From: Polaribacter sejongensis
GTDB taxonomy: Bacteria; Bacteroidota; Bacteroidia; Flavobacteriales; Flavobacteriaceae
Assembly: GCF_038024065.1 (NCBI RefSeq)
Contig: NZ_CP150667.1
Span: forward strand, 3,355,501 to 3,419,500
Length of the DNA: 64,000 bases
Reading direction: 5' to 3'
Shown piece after piece: positions 43,682 to 53,879 of this stretch (positions within the stretch are counted from its first letter, which is position 1; each line of letters begins with the position of its first letter). Below the pieces are notes generated by a model, which saw only the letters and a list, made by a program, of their open reading frames with translations, made no database searches and was not told the DNA's origin. Position numbers and translations under genes: made by a program.

Positions 43682-45721
43682 ATGAATAAAAAAATAGACC
43701 AACAATCAGCAGATAATATTAGAGCATTATGTGTTGCCATGGTAGAAAAAGCAAATTCAGGACATCCAGGAGGACCTATGGGAGGAGCAGATTTTATGCA
43801 CATCTTATATTCAGAATTCTTTAATTTTGATCCTTCAGATATGGAGTGGGCTTTTAGAGACCGATTCTTTATGGATGCAGGGCATTTATCAACCTTAATG
43901 TATGCACAGTATTATCTTTTAGGGAATTATAAAAAAGAGGATGTTGCCAACTTTAGACAATGGGGTTCAATTACTCCTGGTCACCCAGAAGTGGATGTGA
44001 AAAGAGGAATCGAAAATACATCTGGTCCATTAGGGCAAGGACATACTATGGGAGTGGGTGCAGCAATTGCAGCAAACTTTTTAAAAGCTCGTTTTGGAAA
44101 TTGGATGGATCATAAAATTTATGGTTTTATTTCTGATGGAGGCGTGCAAGAAGAAATATCTCAAGGTGCGGGAAGAATTGCAGGTCACTTAGGCTTAAGT
44201 AATTTTATTATGTTCTATGATTCTAACGATATTCAATTATCTACACCAACAGACGAAGTTACTTCTGAAGATACAGAAATGAAGTACAAAGCTTGGGGTT
44301 GGAATGTAGTTACAATTGATGGTCATAATCACGATGAGATAAGAAAAGCATTAAAAGATGCAAATGCCGAAACAGAAAAACCAACACTTATTATTGGGAA
44401 AACAATAATGGGTAAAGGTTGTGTTGCTGCAGATGATACCATTTTTGAAGGTGAATGTGAATTACACGGTCAGCCAATTGGAGCAACCGGAGCAGATTAT
44501 ACAAAAACATTGTTAAATTTAGGTGCAAATCCGGAAAGTCCTTTTGATATTTATGAAGATGTAAGTGTTTTTTATAAAGAATTATTAGAAAGAAAAATAA
44601 TAGAGGCTAAAGATAAAAAAGCAGATATTTCTATTTGGAGAGAAGCAAACCCTGAATTAGCAGCAAAATTAGATTTCTTTTTATCAGGAGAGTTACCAGA
44701 ATTAGATTTTGAAGGAATTGAGCATAAAGCAGGATTGGCAACAAGAGCAGCTTCATCTGGCGTTTTAGGATATTTAGCAGAAAAGGTAGAAAACATGATT
44801 GTTTCTTCTGCGGATTTATCAAACTCTGATAAAACAGATGGCTTCTTAAAGAAAACACATGCACTTAAAAAAGGAGACTTTACAGGTTCTTTCTTACAAG
44901 CAGGTGTTGCAGAATTAACCATGTCTTGTATTGCAAACGGAATTGCATTACACGGAGGAATTATTCCTGTAGTGGCAACTTTCTTTGTGTTTTCAGATTA
45001 TATGAAACCAGCAATTCGTTTGAGTGGAATTCAAGAATTAGGTGTAAAATATGTGTGGACACATGATGCTTTTAGAGTTGGAGAAGATGGCCCAACGCAT
45101 CAACCTGTAGAACAAGAAGCACAAATTAGATTGTTAGAAAAATTGAAAAACCATAGCGGAAACCCAAGTTTCATGGCTTTACGTCCTGCAGATTCTGCAG
45201 AAACAAGCGTTGCTTGGAAAATGGCTTTAGAAAATAAAAATACACCAACAGGTTTAATTTTATCTAGACAAGGAATTAAAGATTTACCAACCAAAGGAGC
45301 ATCATCAAGATATCAAGAAGCATTAGCTTCTGAAAAAGGTGGGTATTTAGTAAAAGAAGTAGAAAACCCTGATGTAGTATTAGTTGCAAATGGTTCAGAA
45401 GTAGCAACTTTAGTAGCTGCATCAGAAATTTTAGAAGCTAAAAATGGCTTAAAAGTAAACATTGCTTCGGTAATTTCTGAAGGAGTTTTTAGATTACAAT
45501 CTAAAGAATATCAACAAAGTGTTATTCCTAAAAACAAACCATTATTCGGCTTAACAGCAGGTTTACCAGTAAACTTAGAAGGTTTGGTTGGAGATGCAGG
45601 AAAAGTGTTTGGATTAGACCATTTTGGGTATTCAGCACCGGCAAACATCTTAGACGAAAAATTTGGATTTACCGGAGAAAAAGTAAGTCAACAAGTATTA
45701 GCATATTTAAAAACAGTATAA
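43682..45721 (+). CDS. tkt: Transketolase
   Basis: A 679-residue transketolase. It has MVEKANSGHPGGPMG, GHPEVDV, GPLGQGHTMGVG, GFISDGGVQEEISQGAG in the thiamine diphosphate site, and HDAFRVGEDGPTHQPVEQ and LRPADSAE in the pyrimidine domain. It moves two-carbon units in the non-oxidative pentose phosphate pathway, taking up the xylulose 5-phosphate made by XylB. An upstream TTG at 43637 would add 15 residues; the ATG at 43682 gives the family N-terminus and is preferred. It is followed after 12 bases by a transaldolase-like gene. Confidence 0.95.
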   Translation: MNKKIDQQSADNIRALCVAMVEKANSGHPGGPMGGADFMHILYSEFFNFDPSDMEWAFRDRFFMDAGHLSTLMYAQYYLLGNYKKEDVANFRQWGSITPGHPEVDVKRGIENTSGPLGQGHTMGVGAAIAANFLKARFGNWMDHKIYGFISDGGVQEEISQGAGRIAGHLGLSNFIMFYDSNDIQLSTPTDEVTSEDTEMKYKAWGWNVVTIDGHNHDEIRKALKDANAETEKPTLIIGKTIMGKGCVAADDTIFEGECELHGQPIGATGADYTKTLLNLGANPESPFDIYEDVSVFYKELLERKIIEAKDKKADISIWREANPELAAKLDFFLSGELPELDFEGIEHKAGLATRAASSGVLGYLAEKVENMIVSSADLSNSDKTDGFLKKTHALKKGDFTGSFLQAGVAELTMSCIANGIALHGGIIPVVATFFVFSDYMKPAIRLSGIQELGVKYVWTHDAFRVGEDGPTHQPVEQEAQIRLLEKLKNHSGNPSFMALRPADSAETSVAWKMALENKNTPTGLILSRQGIKDLPTKGASSRYQEALASEKGGYLVKEVENPDVVLVANGSEVATLVAASEILEAKNGLKVNIASVISEGVFRLQSKEYQQSVIPKNKPLFGLTAGLPVNLEGLVGDAGKVFGLDHFGYSAPANILDEKFGFTGEKVSQQVLAYLKTV

Positions 45722-45733
45722 AATTAAAGACAA

Positions 45734-46387
45734 ATGAAATTTTTTATAGATACCGCAAATTTGAATGATATTGTCGAAGCAGAAGCTTTAGGAGTTTTAG
45801 ATGGTGTAACTACCAATCCATCTTTAATGGCAAAAGAAGGAATTACAGGAGCAGCAAATATTTTAAATCATTATAAAAAAATATGTGACCTTGTAGAAGG
45901 AGATGTTTCTGCAGAAGTAATTGCAACAGAGTATGATGGAATGATTCAGCAAGGAGAAGAGTTAGCTGCTTTACATCCACAGATTGTGGTAAAATTACCA
46001 ATGATTGCAGATGGTGTAAAAGCGTGTAAATATTTTTCTGATAAAGGGATTAAAACAAACATGACACTTATTTTTTCTGCAGGACAAGCATTATTAGCAG
46101 CAAAAGCGGGAGCAACGTATGTTTCTCCTTTTTTAGGAAGATTGGATGATATTTCTACAGATGGATTAAATTTAATTTCAGAAATGAGATTAATTTATGA
46201 TAATTACGGATTTAAATCTCAAATTTTAGCAGCATCCGTACGTAACACAATGCATGTTATTAACTGTGCTAAATTAGGTTCTGACGTAATGACTGGACCT
46301 TTATCTTCTATTACTGGATTATTAAAACATCCTTTAACAGATAGTGGATTGGCACAATTTTTAGAAGATTATAAGAAAGGGAATTAA
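45734..46387 (+). CDS. Transaldolase / fructose-6-phosphate aldolase family (TalC type)
   Basis: A 217-residue protein of the short transaldolase family. It starts MKFFIDTANLNDIVEAEALG, then DGVTTNPSLMAKEG, VKLPMIADGVKACKYFSDKGIKTNMTLIFSAGQALLAAKAGATYVSPFLGRLDD with the Schiff-base Lys, and QILAASVRNTMHVINCAKLGSDVMTGP. The short form includes both transaldolases and fructose-6-phosphate aldolases. Its place directly after transketolase favours transaldolase, completing the non-oxidative pentose branch. Confidence 0.93.
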   Translation: MKFFIDTANLNDIVEAEALGVLDGVTTNPSLMAKEGITGAANILNHYKKICDLVEGDVSAEVIATEYDGMIQQGEELAALHPQIVVKLPMIADGVKACKYFSDKGIKTNMTLIFSAGQALLAAKAGATYVSPFLGRLDDISTDGLNLISEMRLIYDNYGFKSQILAASVRNTMHVINCAKLGSDVMTGPLSSITGLLKHPLTDSGLAQFLEDYKKGN

Positions 46388-46416
46388 TATTGGGGGATAT
46401 TATTATGAAGAAGATA

Positions 46417-46451
46417 AAAAGGTAAATTCTATTTAGAGTTTACCTTTTTTT
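46417..46451 (+). terminator. Terminator of the pentose block
   Basis: AAAAGGTAAA (46417-46426) pairs with TTTACCTTTT (46439-46448), with a 12-base loop and a T run to 46451. Confidence 0.8.
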
Positions 46452-46511
46452 ATGCAATAATAATTATAGGATAAATCTCTTAAATTAGAGGTTAATAGAC
46501 CTTTTGCTCAA

Positions 46512-46572
46512 TCTATAACACTTCATGCACGTTTTTTGTTATTCATAAATTTAGTTTAAACGTAATTTTATT
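46512..46572 (+). promoter_or_regulatory. Shared xyl-regulon promoter block, copy 2
   Basis: The second copy of the 61-base block before xylB, here upstream of the DUF5060 glycosidase gene, with TCATGCACGTTTTTTGTTATT and GTAATTTTATT unchanged. A small hairpin AAGTTC-TAT-GAACTT (46581-46595) follows, near the expected transcript start. Confidence 0.65.
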
Positions 46573-46615
46573 CTTTTAATAAGTTCTATGAACTTAAAAT
46601 TTAATTTTCAATTTT

Positions 46616-49462
46616 ATGTCAATAAGCAAAAGAAGTTTTAGTCTCTATTTCTTAGTACTGGTTTTTAATTTTACTTTATTTTCTCAAGGAAGAATTGAAG
46701 GGAAATTAGAAAAATGGAATAAAGTAACACTTAGTTTTAATTATAAAGAATTTAGTGAAAACGATGAAGACAATCCATTCTTAAATTATAGATTAAATGT
46801 TACTTTTAAAAATGGAGATGAAGAAATAACAATTCCTGGTTTTTTTGCTGCAGACGGAAATGCTGCAGAAACAAGTGCTAAAAAAGGTGTTGTTTGGCAG
46901 GTGCGTTTTATGCCTAATAAAACTGGAAAATGGACCTACAAAGTTTCTTTTAAAAAAGGAAATGAAATAGCCATAAATGATGATGAAAAAGCTGGGGAAT
47001 CTGTAGGTTTTGATAATGAAATAGGGAGTTTTGTCATAAAAGAAAGTCAAAGTAGTACTGAAGGAAGATTGGTTTACAAGAACGAACGTTATTTGTATTA
47101 TTCAGAATCTAATAAACCATTTTTAAAAGGAGGTACAGACAGTCCAGAGAACTTTTTGGCATTTTATGAGTTTGATGAAACACCAGCATCTCACAAATAT
47201 CTACCGCATTCTAAAGATTGGAATCAAGGAGACCCAACTTGGCAAAATGGAAAAGGAAAAAACATAATTGGAGCACTTAATTATTTGGCTTCTAAAGGAA
47301 TGAATTCTGTCTATTTTTTAACCATGAATGTGCAAGGAGATGGTGATGATGTTTGGCCCTGGACTACTAAAAATGAACAAACTCGTTTTGACACAAGCAA
47401 ACTAGATCAATGGGAAATAGTCTTTGATCACATGGATAATTTAGGTTTAATGTTGCATATTGTTACGCAAGAAACAGAAAACGAATTACTATTAGATATT
47501 GGCGAGTTAAAAACGCAGCGTAAATTATATTACAGAGAATTAATTGCAAGATTTGCACATCACTTAGCGATTACTTGGAATTTAGGAGAAGAAAATGGAC
47601 CTGTTCATTGGTCTCCAAAAGGACAAAACGATGCGGATAGAAAAGCGATGGCTAAATATATTAAAACACATGATCCTTATCATAATTTTGTGACTTTACA
47701 TACACATTCTATGCCTATAGAGCAAGATTTGTATTTAGAGCCTCTATTGGGTTTTGAGTTTTTAGATGGACCTTCTATGCAAACTAATAGTCCAGATTCA
47801 ATTCATAATATTACAAAAAAATGGATTAAAGAATCTCAATTAACAAGGAAAAATTGGGTGGTTTCTCAAGATGAAATAGGACCTGCAGAAATAGGCGCAA
47901 AACCAGATGCAGATGACCCTGAGCATAATGATATAAGACATAAAGTATTATGGGGGAATTTAATGGCTGGTGGTGCTGGAGTAGAATGGTATTTTGGTTA
48001 TAAATTTGCGCATAACGACTTAAATTGTGAAGATTGGAGATCGAGAGATATCGTTTGGAACCAAACAAAACACGCATTAGACTTTTTTAATAAGTACTTA
48101 CCTTTTAATAAAATGCATTCTGCAGATGATTTAACAGATAATCCAGACGATTATGTTTTTGCTAAAAATGATGAAATTTATGCCATATACTTGCTAGAAG
48201 TAAAAGAAACTAAAATTAATTTATTTGGTTCAACAAAAAGATACGTTGTAAAATGGTATAATCCCAGAACTAGAGGGGAACTTGTAAATGGTTCTGTTAA
48301 AAAGATTTCTGGTGGAAGTGAAAAATCAATTGGTTTTCCACCAAATAAAGATAAAGATTGGGTTGCACTTATTAAATCAACCAAAAAGGAAAAAGAAAGT
48401 ACTCAAGAAAAGGAGCAAAAAATCATCAGTTTAAATGCTATTCAAGATTTCGATTTATTAGAAAAGGATGGTTTGTCTTATTACAAGGATTTTCCAAACA
48501 ACGTATTGGCAATTAATGCATCCGAAGAAAATAATAGAAACAAGTTTGCAACTGCAATTGCTAAATTTAAAGGAGTTACAGGTGTTTATAATTTTACTTT
48601 TGTAACCACTGCAGAAAATGATGGAGAATCTGAATATGTTATTAAAATTAATGGGACTACTTTAGATACTATTAAAAACGCTAGAGTTTCTGAGTCTTTT
48701 AAAAGTATTAGACATCAGGTTAATGCTGTTTTTTTACATGTAAATGATATCATCGAAATAACCTCTAAAGCAGTGACCAATGGTTTAATTCTTGAAGGAA
48801 ATGAAACGGCTTGGTCTAGAGGGAGATGGAATTCTATCACTTTTACGCCTAAAGATTATTCGTTGCTAAAAATATTAGCAGATACAAAACCTTTTGAAGA
48901 AAAAGACGGAATGTTAGAAATTGAAGCAGAAAATTATCATTATAAGAGTAATAATAGCACCAAGAGAAATTGGGTTGTAAGATCTTTAGATGATAAAATA
49001 AGTGGTGTAAATTATAGTAAATCTGCTAATAAAAACAGCTATATCCAAGCATTACCAGATACAAGGGTTACACATGATGATACTCTTATTTTAGGTGAAA
49101 ACTTCTTTCCGGTTTCTGGCACAGGAGGTGTTATTTCTTATAAAATAAAAATAAATAATCCAGGGAAATATTATATTTGGGTCAATGCACTTTCTACAGG
49201 TACAGAAGATAATGGAGTACATGTTGGTTTTAATGAAAATTGGCAAGAAAGTGGAGCAAGAATACAATGGTGCGATGGTAAAAATGAATGGACTTGGTCT
49301 TCTGCACAAAGAATGCCAGATAATCATTGTGGTATAGAAAAAACAATTTATTTAAACTTTGATAAATCAGGAGAATACGTGCTGTCTTTTTCTATGAGAG
49401 AAGATGGTTTTAAGATGGATCGTTTTATTCTAACAAAAAATAGTATTTTTATTCCTAATTAA
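46616..49462 (+). CDS. DUF5060-domain glycoside hydrolase-like protein
   Basis: A 948-residue exported protein with a signal peptide (FLVLVFNFTLFSQG). An N-terminal DUF5060 beta-sandwich spans about 25-140 (IEGKLEKWNKVTLSF, GFFAADGNAAE, WQVRFMPNKTGKW). A (beta/alpha)8-like catalytic region spans about 145-505 (PFLKGGTDSPENFLAFYEFD, WNLGEENGPVHW with Glu 325/326, VVSQDEIGPAEIG). A putative collagen-binding domain (KWYNPRTRGELVNG) and two C-terminal carbohydrate-binding-like modules, the last starting MLEIEAENYHYK, follow. The Glu of WNLGEENG and the Glu of QDEIG are candidate catalytic pairs. The family is poorly characterised. Context suggests a xylan side-chain or xylan-related substrate; this is inference. 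Confidence 0.8.
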   Translation: MSISKRSFSLYFLVLVFNFTLFSQGRIEGKLEKWNKVTLSFNYKEFSENDEDNPFLNYRLNVTFKNGDEEITIPGFFAADGNAAETSAKKGVVWQVRFMPNKTGKWTYKVSFKKGNEIAINDDEKAGESVGFDNEIGSFVIKESQSSTEGRLVYKNERYLYYSESNKPFLKGGTDSPENFLAFYEFDETPASHKYLPHSKDWNQGDPTWQNGKGKNIIGALNYLASKGMNSVYFLTMNVQGDGDDVWPWTTKNEQTRFDTSKLDQWEIVFDHMDNLGLMLHIVTQETENELLLDIGELKTQRKLYYRELIARFAHHLAITWNLGEENGPVHWSPKGQNDADRKAMAKYIKTHDPYHNFVTLHTHSMPIEQDLYLEPLLGFEFLDGPSMQTNSPDSIHNITKKWIKESQLTRKNWVVSQDEIGPAEIGAKPDADDPEHNDIRHKVLWGNLMAGGAGVEWYFGYKFAHNDLNCEDWRSRDIVWNQTKHALDFFNKYLPFNKMHSADDLTDNPDDYVFAKNDEIYAIYLLEVKETKINLFGSTKRYVVKWYNPRTRGELVNGSVKKISGGSEKSIGFPPNKDKDWVALIKSTKKEKESTQEKEQKIISLNAIQDFDLLEKDGLSYYKDFPNNVLAINASEENNRNKFATAIAKFKGVTGVYNFTFVTTAENDGESEYVIKINGTTLDTIKNARVSESFKSIRHQVNAVFLHVNDIIEITSKAVTNGLILEGNETAWSRGRWNSITFTPKDYSLLKILADTKPFEEKDGMLEIEAENYHYKSNNSTKRNWVVRSLDDKISGVNYSKSANKNSYIQALPDTRVTHDDTLILGENFFPVSGTGGVISYKIKINNPGKYYIWVNALSTGTEDNGVHVGFNENWQESGARIQWCDGKNEWTWSSAQRMPDNHCGIEKTIYLNFDKSGEYVLSFSMREDGFKMDRFILTKNSIFIPN

Positions 49463-49473
49463 AAATCTAAATT

Positions 49474-52400
49474 ATGCAACTTAAATGGTGTATTACTTTT
49501 ATTTTGTCTCTATGCATATTTTTTTGTGCACCTATTGAGGCACAAAATAAAACGCAAATTTTTAATTTTGAAACGATAAAAGAGGGGATCTCTAAAGTTG
49601 GTATTTATACGATTATTCAAGATAATTACGGCTTTATCTGGATAGGAACCAATGGGGCTGGTTTGTATAAGTTTGATGGTCTTGATTATACTTCTTATAA
49701 ATTTAAGCAAGAAGATGCAACATCTATAAGTAGTGACCTGGTGTTTTCTTCCTATTTAGATAAAAATAATAATCTTTGGATTGGTACAGAAGATGGTTTA
49801 AATCTTTATGATAGAGATTTAGATCAGTTTAAAAAAATATCTGTTGGTCTATTAGAGAATGCTAATATATCTGTTTTGAGTATTCTAGAATGTAGAGGTA
49901 ACCTTTACATTGGTACAAGGTTAAATGGTTTATTTAAGCTTAATCTAAAAACCAATAAAATACAAAGAATAGCTTGTAAACCTGCTATAAATAGTATACA
50001 AAAGGATAAAAATGGTACAATATTTCTTGGTACAAGTTTAGGGTTAAGAAAACTAGATACGCTAAATTCTGTAATTTTAAAACCAAAAGAAATAGAGGGT
50101 GCTACTATTTTTAATTTTGATATACCTATTCAAACTTTGTTGGTAGATACTAATAATAATTTATGGGCAGGAAGCTACACAAAAGGTGTTTTTAAGTATC
50201 AACTTAAAGACAATAATATTGTTAGTTTTTCGCAATTTTCTATAACTGAAAAACGCATATTATCTTTAGTGGAATTAGCGGATAAAACCTTTTTATTTGG
50301 TTCCGAAAATGATGGTCTTTTTCACATGGATTCTAATGGAGTTTTCACAAAAAACTATCGCTATAATAAAAAAGACAAAAATAGTATTCGTTCAAATTCA
50401 ATTTGGTCATTATTTGTTGATAATAATGAGAGAATATGGATGGGGTATTACAATAGTGGTGTTGTTGTAAGTGACCATTTATTTGATAAATTCGATAACA
50501 TAGAAAGTGTAGAAAATAATCCGAATTCTTTACAAATCGGTTCAGTTACTGGTATCGTAAAAGATGCTAATGATAAATTATGGATAACTATGGATGGTGG
50601 AGGTATTGATGTTTTTGACATCAAAACCTCTAAAGTAGATCACATCAATACTTCTAATGATAAAACATATTCAGGACTTACAAGTAATCACATTCAAACT
50701 ATTTTTATTGATAGTAAAAAGAATATTTGGGCAGGAAGTTGGGATAATGGGATTTACGTCTTAAAAGATGGATTTAAAAATATTACAAATATTAATATCG
50801 AAAACTCAAATGGAAAATTATTATCTAATGCCATTTTAAGTTTTGCAGAAGATAAAGACGGTATTATTTGGATAGGGACTTTTTACGCAGGTGTTTGTAG
50901 TTTTAATCCAAAGACACATGTTTTAACACACCATAATTCACAAGAATTTGCAAAATATGGTATAAATACAAGTGATGTTAGAAAAATATTGGTAGATAGT
51001 GATGGCGCTATTTGGTTAGGAACAACTATTGGCCTTTTTAAAATAAACAATAACCAAGGTGTATTAAGTGTAAAATCTTTTGTGAAGCCAATGGCTAATT
51101 CTAACAATAATCAAAGAAGTTCAACACATATATTATCCTTATATGAAAGTACAGATAATTATCTTTGGATTGGTACAAGAGGTGCTGGATTGTGTAGGTA
51201 TGATAAAAAAACAGACGAATTTAAATGGTTTAATAAGTTTTCTGGTCTAAATGAAGAAAATATTGCAAGTATCATTGAAGATAAAGAAGGTGATATTTGG
51301 GTAAGTGGAAATTCTGGAATTACAAAACTAGATTTAAAAACAAATGAAGTTGTTAATTATACCATGAATGATGGTTTATTGTCTGATGATTTTAATTTTA
51401 ATGCAGTATTAAAAGATGAAGAAGGAAAACTTTATTTTGGAAATTATAAAGGAGTAGATTTTTTTAACCCAAAAGACTTAAGTACAAATTCTAGCGTACC
51501 TTCTCTATATTTAACTGGGTTAAAAATATTTAACAAAGACGTGGTTCCTAATGAAGAAAACTCGCCACTCACAAAAACCATAACAGAAACACCAAGTATA
51601 GAGTTTAATCATAAACAGTCTGTATTTACCATCCAATATACAGGGATTAACTATACAAGACCAGAGAAAAATCAATATGCTTATTATTTAGAAGGTTTAG
51701 AAAAATCTTGGAATTATGTAGGCAATCAAAGAAGTGCTACCTATACCAATTTAGATTACGGAGACTACATTTTTAAGTTAAAAGCAGCAAATAATGATGG
51801 TCTTTGGAACGAAAAACCATTAGAATTAAAAATAACAATCTTACCACCTTGGTGGAAATCTAACTTGGCTTTGATTATCTATGTGCTACTTTTTGGGTTA
51901 GGAGTTTACCTTTTAAATAAAATAACACAAAATAGGTTAAAAGAAAAAGAACTCATTAAAAACGAGAGAACTCAAAGACTTCAACAAGAGGATTTAAATA
52001 AAAAGAAGTTACAGTTTTTTACAAATATTTCTCACGAATTTAGAACTCCTTTAACGTTGATCTTAAATCCTTTAAAGGATATGATGAGGGATGAAACTTT
52101 AAACTTACCAGAAAAAGTTAAATCTAAACACAGTACTATTTATAGAAATTCTGATAGATTATTTAGGCTTATAAATGAGCTAATGGATTTAAGAAAGTTA
52201 GAATTTGATAAATTAAAAGTAAGAGCATCAGAATTAAATTTGGTAGATTTTACCAAGAATATTGTACTGTTCTTTAAAGAAGAAGCTGCAAATAGAAATA
52301 TATTTTTGACTTTAGATACAGAAATGTCGTTGATAAAAACATGGGCAGATCAAAATATGCTCGAAAAAATTATCTTCAATATTTTGTCAAATGCAATGAA

Positions 52401-53616
52401 AGTAACTCCAGATAATGGAGTGATTAATGTAAATTTAATAGACAATGATGAAGACTATATCTTACCACTAATTTCATCAACCAAAGCAGTAAAAGTAGTA
52501 GAAATTGTAATATCGGATACAGGAAAAGGGCTTGAGGAAGATCAGGTAGATAAAATATTTGAAAGATTTTATCAAGTAGAAAGTCTTAATAAAACTTACT
52601 ATGGCGGTACAGGTATTGGACTGGAAGTAGTTAGTAGTTTTGTTAATTTACATAAAGGTAAGATTGAAGTAACAAGTAAAATAAATGAAGGAACTACGTT
52701 TAGAATAATTTTACCAAAAGGGAAAGAATATTTTTCTGCAGATGAAATTAAGAGTTTTAAATTAGAGGCAGATCTTCCTAAAAAAGAAATAAATTTTATT
52801 CCAGAAAATAAAATTTCAGAAATAGAAGAAAATGAAGAAATCGAAAAAATAGCCTCTAAAAAATATACTATTTTAGTTGTAGAGGATAATACAGAGTTAA
52901 GAAATTATTTAAAAACGGAATTAAGTAAAACATACAAGGTTTTATCGGCTATTAATGGTGTGGAAGGTTTAAAAATTGCTGAAAAATCTTTTCCAGATGT
53001 TATTTTAACAGATGTTATTATGCCAGAAATGGATGGTTTTGAGTTTTGTAGACGTATTAAAACAGATATTAAAACAAGTCATATTCCTTTATTAATGCTT
53101 ACTGCAAAGGCAAGAATTGATGATCGTATTGAAGGAATAGAACATGGTTCTGATGCGTATATGACCAAACCATTTGATATGCGTTTGCTTACTTTAAGAC
53201 TAAATCAATTAATTACCAGTAGAAAATTAATTTTTGATAAATACTTTAGTGAAGTTAGTGGCGCAAAAGAGAATACAAATGCTACCTCTATAGACAAAGA
53301 GTTTATTAATAAAGTTTTGGCATATATAGGAGAAAACATTAGTAATTCTAGTTTAAGTGTAGAGGAATTGGCTAATGAATTAAACCTAAGTAAAAGTCAA
53401 TCATACAGAAAAATAAAATCTCTAACAGGACAAACTCCTAACGAACTGTTAAGAAGAATTAGATTAGAAAGAGCATATCAAATATTAGAAACGGGTTCTG
53501 CATTTATAAGCGAAGTTGGTTTTAAAGTAGGTTTCTCTTCTGCATCTTATTTTACAAAATGTTTCAAAGCACATTTTGGAAAACTTCCAACCGAGGTTGT
53601 TATCAAAGAAAAGTAA
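49474..53616 (+). CDS. Hybrid two-component system regulator (HTCS)
   Basis: A 1380-residue HTCS protein. A signal sequence at 1-24 is followed by a periplasmic two-component propeller (repeated W(I/A)G(T/S) blades such as GFIWIGTNGAGLYKFDG), a Y_Y_Y domain at about 725-790, and a membrane helix near 800-820 (LALIIYVLLFGLGVYLL). The HisKA domain has ISHEFRTPLTLI with His 854, and the HATPase domain has GTGIGLEVVSSF. The receiver domain has ILVVEDNTEL and acceptor Asp 1180 in ILTDVIMPEMDG; the C-terminus is an AraC-type helix-turn-helix. HTCS proteins bind an oligosaccharide with the propeller and activate their polysaccharide locus. Here xylo-oligosaccharides are the likely signal. It lies 12 bases after the DUF5060 gene, before GH3-susCD. 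Confidence 0.93.
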   Translation: MQLKWCITFILSLCIFFCAPIEAQNKTQIFNFETIKEGISKVGIYTIIQDNYGFIWIGTNGAGLYKFDGLDYTSYKFKQEDATSISSDLVFSSYLDKNNNLWIGTEDGLNLYDRDLDQFKKISVGLLENANISVLSILECRGNLYIGTRLNGLFKLNLKTNKIQRIACKPAINSIQKDKNGTIFLGTSLGLRKLDTLNSVILKPKEIEGATIFNFDIPIQTLLVDTNNNLWAGSYTKGVFKYQLKDNNIVSFSQFSITEKRILSLVELADKTFLFGSENDGLFHMDSNGVFTKNYRYNKKDKNSIRSNSIWSLFVDNNERIWMGYYNSGVVVSDHLFDKFDNIESVENNPNSLQIGSVTGIVKDANDKLWITMDGGGIDVFDIKTSKVDHINTSNDKTYSGLTSNHIQTIFIDSKKNIWAGSWDNGIYVLKDGFKNITNINIENSNGKLLSNAILSFAEDKDGIIWIGTFYAGVCSFNPKTHVLTHHNSQEFAKYGINTSDVRKILVDSDGAIWLGTTIGLFKINNNQGVLSVKSFVKPMANSNNNQRSSTHILSLYESTDNYLWIGTRGAGLCRYDKKTDEFKWFNKFSGLNEENIASIIEDKEGDIWVSGNSGITKLDLKTNEVVNYTMNDGLLSDDFNFNAVLKDEEGKLYFGNYKGVDFFNPKDLSTNSSVPSLYLTGLKIFNKDVVPNEENSPLTKTITETPSIEFNHKQSVFTIQYTGINYTRPEKNQYAYYLEGLEKSWNYVGNQRSATYTNLDYGDYIFKLKAANNDGLWNEKPLELKITILPPWWKSNLALIIYVLLFGLGVYLLNKITQNRLKEKELIKNERTQRLQQEDLNKKKLQFFTNISHEFRTPLTLILNPLKDMMRDETLNLPEKVKSKHSTIYRNSDRLFRLINELMDLRKLEFDKLKVRASELNLVDFTKNIVLFFKEEAANRNIFLTLDTEMSLIKTWADQNMLEKIIFNILSNAMKVTPDNGVINVNLIDNDEDYILPLISSTKAVKVVEIVISDTGKGLEEDQVDKIFERFYQVESLNKTYYGGTGIGLEVVSSFVNLHKGKIEVTSKINEGTTFRIILPKGKEYFSADEIKSFKLEADLPKKEINFIPENKISEIEENEEIEKIASKKYTILVVEDNTELRNYLKTELSKTYKVLSAINGVEGLKIAEKSFPDVILTDVIMPEMDGFEFCRRIKTDIKTSHIPLLMLTAKARIDDRIEGIEHGSDAYMTKPFDMRLLTLRLNQLITSRKLIFDKYFSEVSGAKENTNATSIDKEFINKVLAYIGENISNSSLSVEELANELNLSKSQSYRKIKSLTGQTPNELLRRIRLERAYQILETGSAFISEVGFKVGFSSASYFTKCFKAHFGKLPTEVVIKEK

Positions 53617-53761
53617 TAACTCTTTCCCTTTTTATTTCTTGAATGTAAAATTAGCTACCAAAAGCTAATAGAGATAGTGTATTTGTACTATTTTACCTTA
53701 AAAAGAGCCAAAATTAACATCTAATGCATTCTTTTTTTTACTCAAAAGTGCATCAACTTTC

Positions 53762-53769
53762 TATATTTG
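53762..53769 (+). promoter_or_regulatory. -7 box of the GH3-susCD operon
   Basis: TATATTTG matches TAnnTTTG and ends 21 bases before the ATG of the micro-ORF. ATGCA-type motifs lie upstream: ATGCATTC before a T run near 53724, and AAAAGTGCAT near 53744, which on the minus strand reads ATGCACTTTT. Both recall the ATGCACGTTTTTT core of the shared xyl block. Confidence 0.5.
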
Positions 53770-53789
53770 GAGAGTAGTATGAGTTAATT

Positions 53790-53879
53790 ATGCAGAAAAA
53801 ATATCCAATAAGAAATATCATTATAGAAATCTTAATCGTAGGTGTTTTAATACTGTTACTAGTTTTAATCTTTAATTAA
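53790..53879 (+). CDS. Putative 29-residue membrane micropeptide leading the GH3-susCD operon
   Basis: The frame encodes MQKKYPIRN followed by one hydrophobic helix (IIIEILIVGVLILLLVLIFN). It begins 21 bases after a good -7 box, so it would be the first cistron, and its TAA overlaps the ATG of the GH3 gene by one base (TAATG). That geometry suggests translational coupling. No family was recognised. It could be a leader peptide or a small membrane partner of the lipoprotein glycosidase. Confidence 0.5.
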   Translation: MQKKYPIRNIIIEILIVGVLILLLVLIFN

